Positions 32,751-43,365 of a stretch of 64,000 nt of DNA are shown here, one piece after another; the first letter of the stretch is position 1; each line of letters opens with the position of its first letter. The notes below the pieces were generated by a model. It was not told the origin of the DNA and ran no database searches. It worked only from the letters and a program-made list of their open reading frames with translations. Where the stretch lies: positions 1 to 64,000 of the forward strand of contig WHVA01000191.1 in assembly GCA_015179125.1 (NCBI GenBank), written 5' to 3'. This DNA is from Gautieria morchelliformis (taxonomy: Eukaryota > Basidiomycota > Agaricomycetes > Gomphales > Gomphaceae). Position numbers and translations under genes: made by a program.

Positions 32751-35700
32751 ATACTCTGCCTCGTTTTTCCTGCTTCTTATTCCAGGTGCAAGAAGCTCCA
32801 GTCATATATAGGACTTATCTTCTAAGTCGCTACATACGTTGCTTATTGCATTTACCGCACCTTCTTTGTATTTACTCTTAGGATCCTGACATCATGATAT
32901 TTGAATTTGGCCGGCTTCTAGAGGATGCAGAAGGCAGCTACTTACTATTGTGGTAACCGGTATATAAGCGGCATGGGGCTGCGTCACTCGATCGACCTTG
33001 TGCTTGCTTATGCCAAGGTTGGCAGCTCATGATCGTCCGGTGCCGACGATCTTCTGACAGACCTCCATCCGGGCAGAGAATCCAATCATATCGCGCCACA
33101 GACTCGGGACCCGTCCACAGCTAAGCCGTTAAGAGACGCACACACACACGACTGCAGGGTATCTTACGCGCGCACGTTATACCGGGAATGACGAGAAACA
33201 GACACGCCTACGACAAGGTTACAGTAACGAGAAGCAGCAGGCTGACTTATGTAACTGAGATCGATCGATACTGGCAGCGACTCGAAGCGGCTTATCGAGT
33301 TGAAACTCGCCCAACAGCCCTGGTCCTGGGATATGACTGTATACTTATGGGGAAACGGCGTAATATAGCAGGACAATAGGCCATTCAGTGCATACCTCCA
33401 GTCCCAAGGCATCATACAATAAGACCAGGTACGGTTAGAAGCATCGAACACACTTGACGATCCTGACAGACGCGCCTATTATGTAAAAGGTAGTGAATCG
33501 TGATTGCAATCTGGGACGTGGAGAAGCGTGCTCGCTGGCTGTTGTTAGGCGTCGTGTAGGTTGTCATGCGACGACAGCGTCCTGAGTGCCGCTAAGCGCC
33601 AGGAGTTAAAGCAGACGCTCGCCGCTGCTGTTAACTCCCTCTGTTAACCCATGTACGCCGGACGAGCGTCAACCGCGGGTGATATGCTGTGTACGGTAAT
33701 CTGGCGGGTGACGCGGTGGTGATGTCGGTCCTCAAACCAACGAGTTGATCAATTGCAGTAATAAATCACTGAATGCATCATATGACGGCGGGACGGAGCC
33801 TGAGGTGGGGCACCATACTGGTGTCCGTCATGCGGTCCGTTACAGACTGGTACCATGACACCGGTCACACCCCACAAGCAACACGTCGGGAACAGGTAAC
33901 GTGACGCGCGCGTGCTCTTGGCATGGAAAATTGAACTGCGATTGTCGTCTCGCGAAGGAAAGGCGACCTTCGCAGTGCCGACGTTGACAGATCCGGGTGT
34001 CACTGGGCTCAAGCGATCAACGCCGCTGGGCTGAGATAGGCTGGACCGTCGGTGTGCTAGGATCAAGACTCTTGCCTGCGAGATTGGTTCTGATACACGT
34101 TGTTGATAACCTCGATCAACGCTCTCACCGTCACGGCAAACTCGGTGCTGAGCACCTCCGTGACGTGACTGGCATCCAACTGCGACACGAACGATAAATC
34201 CCTGTACTTAACGCACAGCAGCACGGGACCTGGCGCAACCCGATCTACCCATCATATGTTGGCCTGTGGTTTCGAAATACCCGTTTTGGCAGGTTCTTGT
34301 TGCTGTAGGGGCATGTCCTTCTTTTTCGTTTCACTTCACCCAGGCCTCTGAACAACCTCTGAACTAGAACTATTTCCGTTGTTCGTTCCGTCGGGAGACG
34401 GCGAGAGAGTGGCTGTGGGGCCGAGTCGGGCACGAATCTATCTGCAAGATATGTCTTGTATTTCCACAACGCAGATCCAGATACATTTTGATATGTTGCT
34501 CCACTCAATCAGGCGAGAAGTCCCTATTGTATTCATCCTGACATCATTCCTTCCTCACAGTTGCTTTAAGGGCCCGATGATGCGCCTCAAACCCAAACTT
34601 CGTCTGAATTAGCATCATAACTTCGTTTTCACCCGGCAACCGCCATGATCAACACCCCTTTTCGTCAAGCCTTTCGGTGGCTATGTGATATTATGGCTTT
34701 CCCGGGCCTGAGCAGTCCAATTTGCGCTACAGCAGACAAACAACAACGAACAATCAGTCTCACTTAGAATTTATCAAACACGATAAGTATGTTGCCAGCC
34801 CATCATGATTTTGTCGACGGTCATAGTAGCGGTATGTGTACCACATTCATTAGGGTATAACTCCACTACTGAATTATTGGATGGAGTACCGCACAAGTTC
34901 CTATGATAATGTAAATCGTGCGTCTTTCTGTACTCACCGTAGTTACCTAGCATTGTTACGTTGCTATGCCCCGTGCCTGCCTCTCCTATCCAGTCTTATC
35001 TAGAAGGCCCCGTGGCCTGTCAAGTCTTATCAGCGCTATTCCCAGGTCCGGCGCGAGACAATAGTACAATGGTACCTAGAGGCAGTGCAGTGGTAGTGGT
35101 GCCGTGGGACTCCGAAGTCATGTGACAGGACGTGATGAGATGTGACGTCGCGCGTGTCGCGCCTGAGTCTTACTCACCTGTTGCGTGGGGTACTGACTGC
35201 TGTGATCATACCGGCACACATTCAAGGCTGGTTGTTGTGCTGTTCCGCGTGAGCCCGACAGAAGGTTTGGCATGCTGTGGCAGGCAATTTTGCAAGATGT
35301 GTTACCCATGTTTATACTTAGTAAGGTTCGTTATTATTACATGATTTTTTTTTTCTATGGTGCTTATTTTACCTTACCTGAGAAAAGACATAGTCCTGCT
35401 CTCATGTTAATCACAGCTTCACCACAGTCAATCTTTGCGCAATATTATCACCATGGTTTAAAAAAACCCAGATCAGTGGCGGTGAGTACTTACTCTGGTA
35501 CGCTCATTCTATCTACAGATCGCTTTTAGTCCCTCCTAATCGCTACAAAACAAATCGAGGGCATGGAAATACTTCCGCAGGCCTGATACAATCATTCAGC
35601 ATCGTACCTGACCCCAACAGCTCCAACGGCAAGTAGCACGGCAGCTTCCAAACAAAACTTAATCAATCCAGGAGGGGAATGGCTAAATTTCTACCAGAAC

Positions 35701-37181
35701 ACATCACTGTAACCCGGCCATCTGCGTTGCTCAAACCCAGTTTAAGCCCGACTAGACGACGAAGCCTCCGTCCATCGGGGTTCGGCCGGGTCGTACCGAT
35801 ACCCTCCCCGGTTGTGCTAACGTCCGCAGGGAAGACACTCCCCCGTGATACGCAGTATGTCGCGTAGTCAATGATGGTGCGGCGGTCGGCGGCATGTCAA
35901 TGAGTCGTATTGTATTGCCTCGAGTGCGGCCCTGCGTGAAGTCTGGCTGGTGGAAGGTGGGGTGCGTGTGCGTGCGGCAGTGGTGCCAACGCTGGAGTAT
36001 TAGTCAGTGTGAGGGAGCGGAAAGGGAGTCGCGCGGTCAGTCAGTCACCATAATGTCTACGCCGTCGGTGAATCCCTAGTCTCTTCCTTTACCAGTCACT
36101 GAGTCACGAGTCAATGGATCTTCCAAGCCCCATAGCTAGCGTCAGCCTCCTTGTGAAGCCACCGTGTGGTGTTGAACGATCGGTTACGTCTGATGTAAGT
36201 CCGAGTCACCTCACAACAATCCCAGCTGTCACTAATGTGGAAGGCGAGCCTAAGGCGGAACACAGTGACATGCCGAGCGCAGCCACTGAAGGAGAATCAC
36301 ATGTTCGAACTCTCGTCGTTTCAAGCTATCAATATACATCGCTGATGTTCGCCGCAGGGCAAGGCGGCGGTGACTGGGGCCAATGTCATTTTCTTGCTCC
36401 ATTGCGACTACCCTCTGAATCTGAAAATCCACAGAGTACCTTGCAAATAGTTCACAGTAAACATTTCGAACACAAATAAAGGAGACACGTTTTCATCTGC
36501 TTACGGTGAGACACCCTACTCTTTCTACGGCGCCAAGTGAATTCGCAAGAAGTTGTATCGCCTGAGTCGGAAACTATTTCGGTGCGTGTCCCATCGTAAC
36601 TTCCATCACGAGGAACTGTGCTTGTAGCAGTGCAGAGAGGCCACCGCTTCCCCCTCTTCATATGGGTTGCAACGTCCACGCTTGGGACCAGTGGCCGTGA
36701 TGCAGTGAGGTATCAAAATGCATATACTTGGCAAGTCCTTATAAAGCACACCACACCCACTGATCACTACACTGTCCTCTGTAGAGAGTCCGTAGAATTT
36801 CGATGCAGCCAATTGATCTCTTACGGTGTTTTGGACGCGCTGGCCAGAGCCAACCCCTTTGTACTCTGCATTATGCAAAGGCCACCGGAGCAGTATGGCG
36901 TCGCTCCTACCAGCCGAAATGGTGCGTGTTTCTAATAATAATTCTGACAACACATGATGGGTGTATTGTACACAAGTATCATCCGTTCATGACCCATCAG
37001 TGCATCGACTCATTGCCTCTGTGCAAATTGATCAGTCGGTCCCCTAAATGCCAAAGTATGTGAGATATGATGTTTATGTGACGTTGGCTGACAGCGACAA
37101 ACTTCATATTCTACATTGCAATTGTAAGAACAAAATCCAGGGATGGGATATTTCCCGATATCTGTTCATTGAATTTGGCCG
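32751..37181. other. Long stretch without a recognisable gene
   Basis: All open frames are below about 125 codons. None shows a domain, a signal peptide with splice context, or paralogy inside the window. No LTR ends or inverted termini were found. Spliced genes with short exons could be missed here by eye. Confidence 0.4.
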
Positions 37182-37527
37182 TCAGCTGCAAAAGTGACAA
37201 GGCATGCGAACAGGCATACATATCGGCTCTGGCTCTCTTGGCGAGATATCGATATCTCGCTGTTTGGTCGTTTGAGTCTGCTCAGATGTCAAACCTGTCG
37301 TAGCGTGAGTGAGCTTTCTGACGGGTGGCCTTGATAAACCAAGGCAATGGACAGAGCATGATAGAGTGTATGTATGGGAGATACTTACCTTCGGGTTTCA
37401 AGGGTTGAGTGCTATCGATCACCGGAACTGCAACTCCAGTCGCTGAAGGTACAAGACCTGGAGCTGCCCACCCGGAGAGCATGAGGGAAAGAGCTACCAT
37501 GAGGAAATCCAGCGAGAGGGATACCAT
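37182..37527 (-). CDS. Candidate small secreted protein, 83 aa, one intron
   Basis: On the minus strand exon 1 is 37527-37389 and exon 2 is 37294-37182. The intron (94 bp) starts gtaagt, has a ctcac branch region and ends acag, and the join keeps frame to a tga stop. The start context is ACCATGG. The first about 22 residues (MVSLSLDFLMVALSLMLSGW, then AAPG) have the n-region, hydrophobic core and small-residue cleavage site of a secretion signal. The predicted mature peptide is about 60 aa, polar, with three Cys near the end (ICMPVRMPCHFCS). It has no CaaX end, so it is not a lipopeptide pheromone. A TATA box lies upstream. No family is recognised; it could be a spurious but well-formed prediction. 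Confidence 0.5.
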
Positions 37528-37640
37528 GGTAAATCGAGGAAAAAAGTATGTGTTTGCCGATACAAGACACTTGAATGGGTATAACCACTAGTGACGATAT
37601 GAAACTGGAACTGAAGGCAACCGGGCCCCCTCCTCTTACT

Positions 37641-37646
37641 TTTATA
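37641..37646 (-). promoter_or_regulatory. TATA box upstream of the small secreted protein
   Basis: The minus strand reads gatataaaagtaag, with TATAAA at 37646-37641 about 115 bp before the ATG at 37527. Such a spacing allows a leader of roughly 80 nt. It is the only TATA-like motif in that interval. Confidence 0.4.
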
Positions 37647-37749
37647 TCTGTCGTGTGCTCAATTATGGACCGCCAATCCAGCTCAGTTGAAGTATCATCA
37701 TGACGTGGCCTACTTCTACTTGGAGGTAGGAACCACTGTATGGTCCTTC

Positions 37750-38340
37750 CGTCGAACAAGCATAGAGCATATGAAATTCTAGAAGTTCGCTGAAACTATA
37801 AACTGAAGTACCAGCTGCGGTCTAGGGTCAACAAAGAAGTTCGAATACATGCAGGAAGGGCCTGTTGAGTCGGCATAACAAAGGGGCACTTGCGGGTGGC
37901 ACTGAGGCTTGTGACCTGTCTATGTGAGCCAGATACTGCGAAAAGGACGAATTTCTCGAATTCTAAATACGTTGTGAAAACACGATTCTTGGACGGAGTC
38001 CGAAATGAACATCTGGTCTTGCAGGATCATACAGTAAAGGTTCATGCTAATGAGAATCGCCACGGCCAGGTCCAGGGAGGCCACAGCGGTTCAGATCGGT
38101 GAAAACCAGTCACGGTCTGAACATACTGGAATATAGTTTTGCAACCACTTTTATCAGTTCACACCTGTTCAGATCAGATGAATATTTTTTTTTGTATATT
38201 GCCATTGGTTGAGAGTGGTTCACATTGGAAGGTCACAACTACAGTGCAAATCAGTTCACATTAGTTTCATAATTATTTACAAATTTGTTAATACTGCTTG
38301 GGACTGATCCTAGCAGACTCCCCATCCTCAACTAATCCCA
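37750..38340. other. Intergenic segment
   Basis: No gene is recognised. A region of short alternating 'ttcagatc'/'cagttcac'-like words (38080-38280) resembles the subterminal repeats of a hAT-type element, but no termini could be defined. Confidence 0.3.
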
Positions 38341-38617
38341 CCAATAATCTGATTGCAGAATAAGATGCATACATGAGTGGGTTTTATACAAAGAGCTCAT
38401 GTCAAGAGGTGCAAGTTCCGATACAAGCAGAAATAGCTAAGACAAATGGATAATCAAGAACAAGAGAAGGGGGTCAAGAGGATCACAAATCAATAGAGAA
38501 GCAAGGCAAAGGGAAGTAGGGCTATGTGAGAGCAGAACATTCAGGGCTCTTTATGTTTTGGACATAAGGTCTTGCTGTGTTGTGAGTTGAGTCCAAAAGG
38601 TCTGAATAATAGAGTTG

Positions 38618-39890
38618 TGTCAAGATTGAATCTTGGGTGTTTAGTATCATGTGTTAGTGAGCCATGGATGTGTGAACACAGCAAATGCCTGAATGCCTTG
38701 TGCAATGAAGGATGTGGTTCGGCGAAGGGGGCCGAACCCATGAAGGTGTGTAAGGTATAGGGTGATCTAAGTGAAGGACCCTGGTCTACAGTCAATGTGA
38801 ATGGCTCATGCAGCTCAACAATATAACATGCGAGGCTCAGTGGAAGGCTTACACATGACGAATTCCACACCCACCTGCAGCTCTCCCACAGTGCCGCACT
38901 GAGTTTCTTCTCTCTCTCTCTTTCCCTACAACGCTCACCCTTTATTATACACCAATGGTAAGCCACCTTTCTCCCATGCTCACACTGAAGTTCCACTGAA
39001 CTTCACTGCTTACTCAGGCCTGAGTCCCATGAGATGTGTCAGTGTCCATGTCATGGACTGTCATATATGTCTCACTGGGAGAACCACTCTTGCCTATTTA
39101 GCGTCCTTGCTGGTTGCACCTGTGCTTCACTCATTTGCAGTGCTCCCGATTGCACTGCTGGCGAAGGCCTCTGAAGGAGAGCCTTCACCGACAAAGGGAT
39201 TGTTCTAACTTGAATGGCACTGGATGACCCTGAAGGGCAAAGTGGTGAAGGCAAGAGGGGAAGGCGAGAGGTGAAGGTGAGAGGTGAAGGTGAGAGGTGA
39301 AGGCAAGAGGTGAAGGCAAGAGGTGAAGGCAAGAGGTGAAGGCATGATCATGACATGGCAAGCTAGTGCACAAGGAAGATGTATGATAATTGAACTAGAG
39401 AATATACACGTGAATGCAGGCTACTTATAGTAGAGAGGTGCGAGATTGCTTGACCCTGCATGAAAGGTGGGCAGGGTGTGATGTGAACACTTCCCAACCA
39501 TACAAGTACCAGTGACGGATGATGAGGATAGTGGCATATTACAGCATTTGAACAGGGATGACTGGTTGTGGCTGGTGGTGAGAATAGAGGTGAATGGGTG
39601 AATAGTGGTGCTCAGTGAACATATTGAACAGCGAACAAGGCAAATGGATATGTTGCTGATTGAAAGATGGAGCGAATGGGTATGTTGGTGGATGATGGGT
39701 TGGTCCAAATGTCAGTGAGTCATGCCAATGGATCATAGCTGGAGGCACAAGTGGTGGTGAATGACACACAGAGTAAACGGGTTCAGGGAGCAGGTTGAGT
39801 GGCGAACAAAATGAATGCATATGTCAGGGGATGAATATGATAATAAATCTGAACAGTGATCGGTTGGGCCAAAATAAATGGGTCATGACA
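38618..39890 (-). mobile_element. Solo LTR, family C (long form), with AGTTG target duplication
   Basis: It starts TGTCAAGATTG and ends GGGTCATGACA. AGTTG flanks it at 38613-38617 and 39891-39895. It is 1273 bp, nearly the same length as the copy at 40688-41958. It contains a minisatellite at about 39237-39345 not seen in the other copies. Confidence 0.9.
39237..39345. repeat. 12-bp minisatellite inside LTR C
   Basis: About nine head-to-tail copies of a purine-rich 12-mer of the type gaggtgaaggca occur, with single-base variants (gaggggaaggcg, gaggtgaaggtg). The other LTR C copies lack the array, so it expanded after this copy separated. Confidence 0.85.
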
Positions 39891-40017
39891 AGTTGAAAGG
39901 AGAACAAGGATGTTGAGGAGGGAACAATGGGGATAAGAGCAGAGGTAGCTGAAGTGGTGGAGGTGTTGGAGTCATAGTCAGAAGTGGTGGGACTTGGTGC
40001 ATGGCATAGTTGTAACA

Positions 40018-40258
40018 AGCTGACTTGTGACTGAATGGATAAACTCCTACTATAATTGCTGCTTCTTATCCTGGGTTTTGGTGCTGCCAGTGAATCACTG
40101 GACCTTTCTCCCTCATCCACTGCAAAGTCTGATGTCAACAGTCTTTCATTTATTCACATGAGAAGAATTGTTGCTTCCTGCAACCTTCTTGGCCATGTCT
40201 CTGCCAAGTACATTCTCTATACCTTTTTTGTCAGTGGTGTCATCAGTTTGAAGGGTAT
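40018..40258. other. Short unassigned segment between LTR B and LTR A
   Basis: No similarity to the recognised LTRs or proteins was noticed. It holds one short open frame (from 40056) without features. Confidence 0.3.
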
Positions 40259-41974
40259 TGCCAGCAGGGTACACCCCCTTTTCCAGTTCTGAGCCAGCTC
40301 TGAGTTTGACTTGCTCCACTTCCATTTCTGGATGCACTTCCACCAACTTTGCTTGCTTTGTTACCTCTGCTCTGCTTCAGCACTTCCATTTTCAGAACAA
40401 TGTCGGAAGTGAAGCAGCTCATGTAGTATGTGGCATCCAGAGTTGGTGGGGTTGGGGAGGCCAGGGGAGGTCAGGGTCACTGGTAAGTATTGAGCAATGG
40501 CCCTGGCTGTAGTCAAGTGTGGTATAATATGGGCTCACTGGCAGTCGGGATCCTTAGACTTTTCTCTTTGGATTTCCCCTCTGTCAGGTGAATCCCTTCT
40601 ATTGTATATTCCACTTGTTTATGTATATACTTCGGATTTCCCCTCTGTCAGCTTGCATTATTGTGTGATCTCTGTGATTTAGGAGAGTGTCAAGATTGGT
40701 TTTTAGGCGTTAATATCATGTATTAATGAACACAGCGAATGCCCGAATAACTTGTGCGAATAGGTATGCCGTTCGGTGAATAGATGAACCAATGAATGTT
40801 CACAAGGTAAGAGGGCTGCCCGAACGGGGCTCGCCCTATCTACAGTCGTAGTGAAATAGCCCGTGGTACTTGACGATGTAACGTGCAAAGTCTCACGAAA
40901 GGGCTGTCTAAGTTTCGACAATCCCTTCGCCAGCGAAGGTGCTCCTTCGGAGCCCTTCACCAACAGCACAGAAAATGGTTCAAAGGCTAAGGTAACGAAG
41001 ATGAAGTATGAGAACTCACCAGTGATGCCTAAATCCTCTGCTAGTCGAAGATAGAAGTCTCCAAGAGAAGGCTTAGGACGATGACCACAGCGAGGTCAAA
41101 TTTGCACAAGATGAACGACGTATGATAATTGAACTGGGGAATATACATGCGAATGTAAACTACTTATATCGAATGCTCGTAAGATATCAGCGAATAGGAA
41201 AGAGGCCGTCACAAGTCAGGGTTGGATAGGGGTGCGCAGTCATGATACAACATAGATGAAATAGACATACAATAGAATGTGAGACGAGGGAGAACATGAA
41301 ATGACAGAGAGTAAAGGTGGCGAAGGCACTTATGGACAAAGCCATGTCTTGGGACCCGCATACATGCTACCCTGCATGGACTCTTGGTCTACTGGGTTGA
41401 TCCCGCACGACCTATGGAAGGGGTGTCCTGCGAACACACTTTGACCATACGAACGCCTAATGGGGTTGGTTAAGAAGACGATGGGGTTAATGATGAACCA
41501 TCATGCCGGGTGAACGGTATCAATCGTATTTGATGGTGTGCCTGCTGGCGAATGATGCGAGCAGCGAATGGCCGTTCGGCGAAATGCAAGGAAGGGTGAA
41601 CAGAGGTGACATAGAGGAGGAGGGGTCGAGGTGGAGGGCGAAGCCGAGCGAACACTGAGGAGGAGTAGCGAAAGGGAAACTGGGGATACCAAGGTGCAGG
41701 AAATACACAGGTCATGACAATCCAATTATCAGAACACCATCAGAAGAGGGTCAAGCAGAGGAGGTGGTAGACCCAGTGATGATTTCCAAGTCAGCCCAAA
41801 GATGTCGATCGTGCGTTTGACGGCGTGGCAATGGTAATTGGCGTGAACAGCGAGCATCGGTTGCCGAACATGACAATAGCGATCGGAACGAACATGGAAA
41901 TGGGGTGAGAAATGGTAGGACAGAGCACCTGAGTATGAGGAATAAACGCGTCATGACAGAGGGTTGTCCTTACA
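40259..41974 (+). repeat. 5' LTR (family A) of gypsy element G3, interrupted by LTR C
   Basis: The first part (40259-40687) follows LTR A from a diverged start (TGCCAGCAGGGTACACC) through both 'ggatttcccctctgtcag' boxes. The last 16 bp lie beyond the LTR C insertion (gagggttgtccttaca, 41959-41974), matching the A terminus. Immediately after it comes 'gcagaaaagtctc', similar to the sequence that follows the G1 LTR, and then a gag start. So this is a true 5' LTR with its leader, not a solo copy. Confidence 0.75.
40688..41958 (-). mobile_element. Solo LTR, family C (long form), in the LTR of G3
   Basis: It starts TGTCAAGATTGG and ends GCGTCATGACA. The flanking pentamers are GAGAG (40683-40687) and GAGGG (41959-41963), one mismatch. 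Length 1271 bp agrees with the copy at 38618. An internal 'gtcatgaca' at 41711-41719 corresponds to the start of the short form found at 5329, so short and long subfamilies exist. Confidence 0.8.
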
Positions 41975-42175
41975 GCAGAAAAGTCTCCCATTAGAGGAAC
42001 AGCAGTTGTACTATGCTTGCAGCCACCATAGGTGCATTTGGAATCGGAGATAGCGACTTAGGAGTCTGCAACCTCTTCCATGCACACTACATACGACAGC
42101 CCCTCTTTGTTTTTTGTCAAGCTCCCTACATTGGAACATCTGTAACACCTGTCCCACACTTCTCTGACTTCTGAG

Positions 42176-42321
42176 ATGGATCCAGAAGATCACCTCCAAT
42201 ATGGAAGAGGAGTTGATGCAGAACAATTAAAGACCGATGCAATCGAAGCAGCTCTACAAGCTATTTTGACTAAGTTAGATGTACCACATAGCAGTGAAAA
42301 AACGATGCAGGAGGAGCCGGC
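42176..42321 (+). pseudogene. Gag N-terminus of gypsy element G3
   Basis: An ATG about 200 bp after the LTR opens MDPEDHLQYGRGVDAEQLKT, then IEAALQAILTKLDVPHSS, a charged helical start typical of gypsy gag. At 42322 it is cut by reverse LTR C sequence and no further gag or pol of this element is seen to the right. The element is therefore a 5' remnant. Confidence 0.55.
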
Positions 42322-43020
42322 TGTCAAGATTGGATTTGGGTGTTTAGTATCATGTGTCAGCAAATACCAGAGACATGGACACAGAAAATTCCAGAATGCC
42401 TTGTGCAGCAAAGTATGTGGTTTGGCCAAGAGCACCAAACCAGTAAAGATTACAGGATATAGGATGATGCAAGTAAAGTACCCTAATCTACAGTCGAAGT
42501 GAATAGCTCACATTGCTTGACAATGTAACATGCAAGGCTCCATGGAGAGGCCATTCAGAGATGAACAGTCCTTTCAATGGCAAAGGCTCTCCTTTGGAGA
42601 CCTTCGCAAACAGCATGATAAAGACCCAAAGGACTGAAGTGGTGAAGATGAGAGTGTAAGTGTCATGACCCATTTATTTCAAGTTACCTAATCATTGTCC
42701 AACTCATTGATCCTCTGATATATCCATTTGCTTCGTTTGCCATTATGGATGCATACCTCGCTCTGGGCACCACTCAAGGCACTCGCAGCAAATTTGCAAA
42801 ATTAAAGGCCACCCTGCATAGTGGATTAGTTGCTCGAGCTCTGTTCAAAACTTGGCAAGGGTCAAGTGAAAATGCTTTAGTTTCACATTTGCCAAGCTCC
42901 CTCACCATTTTGCATCATTTGCCTTTGCTTCCCCCATCAGCCATGACCAACCTCCCAGTCATGACTTGTTTATTATGACCCAATCCGCCTTCATTCAACC
43001 CATCACCTAGCAACATGTCT
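42322..43020. repeat. LTR C fragments in opposite orientations
   Basis: Positions 42322-42659 are reverse LTR C (TGTCAAGATTGGATTTGGG onward, with 'ggcaaaggctctcctttgga'), truncated. At 42660 a plus-oriented C-type start (TGTCATGACCCATTTATTTC) follows directly and becomes unrecognisable within a few hundred bases. No matching target duplication was found, so the pair is rearranged. Confidence 0.55.
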
Positions 43021-43293
43021 ATTTACCTCATTCATAGAGCATAGGCAAAGTAAGAGCTGACTCAGAAAGAGTCCTTGGTGGCTGGAATGCCAGTGCAAGT
43101 GCTTCACTGGCACTTTGAGAACCAGTTAGAAGGCTTTGGCCCTTGGTCTCAGTAGTGAAGGTTGTATGACAGGAGTGTGCTGCATCATGATGCTGTCTGG
43201 TGTACTCTAAGATGGCTGCTGCTCCAGTGCCATGGCACTATATATAGTACTAGTAGTAGTGGCTTTAGGGTGCACAGTGTGTATATACAGTAT

Positions 43294-43365
43294 ATAGTAT
43301 ATATGATATGCCATATACAGCTGATGCCTATCATTCATACAGTTATGAATCTGTTATTACGTCTT
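43294..43365 (+). repeat. 72-bp direct repeat, copy 1
   Basis: The 72-mer contains 'gatatgccatatacagctga' and recurs at 45553-45624 with three differences, all transitions. It flanks a segment of about 2.2 kb. It lacks TG/CA ends, so it is not an obvious LTR. Confidence 0.85.

Larger units (their letters stand above)
38341..40017 (-). repeat. Partial LTR B, reverse, interrupted by LTR C
   Basis: Two pieces (38341-38617 and 39896-40017) read as reverse LTR B. The first opens with 'taatctgattgcagaataag' and 'gggttttatacaaagagct'; the second resumes with 'gttgaaaggagaacaagg' and ends TTGTAACA, the B terminus. The intervening LTR C carries an AGTTG target duplication, which proves the order of events. 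The B start is missing. Confidence 0.75.

Noticed and set aside
37182-37527. Mating pheromone precursor
   Set aside because: The C-terminus is CHFCS and lacks the CaaX prenylation motif, and no receptor gene lies nearby.
39237-39345. CRISPR-like array
   Set aside because: Units are contiguous 12-mers with no spacers, in a fungal LTR.
40688-41719. LTR C ending at the internal gtcatgaca (41719)
   Set aside because: The pentamer after 41719 (atcca) does not match GAGAG, whereas 41958 gives GAGGG, restores the LTR A terminus and equals the length of the copy at 38618.
42660-43170. Complete plus-oriented LTR C ending at 'tatgaca' near 43168
   Set aside because: Only the first about 20 bases match LTR C; the supposed end does not match the family terminus and there is no target duplication.
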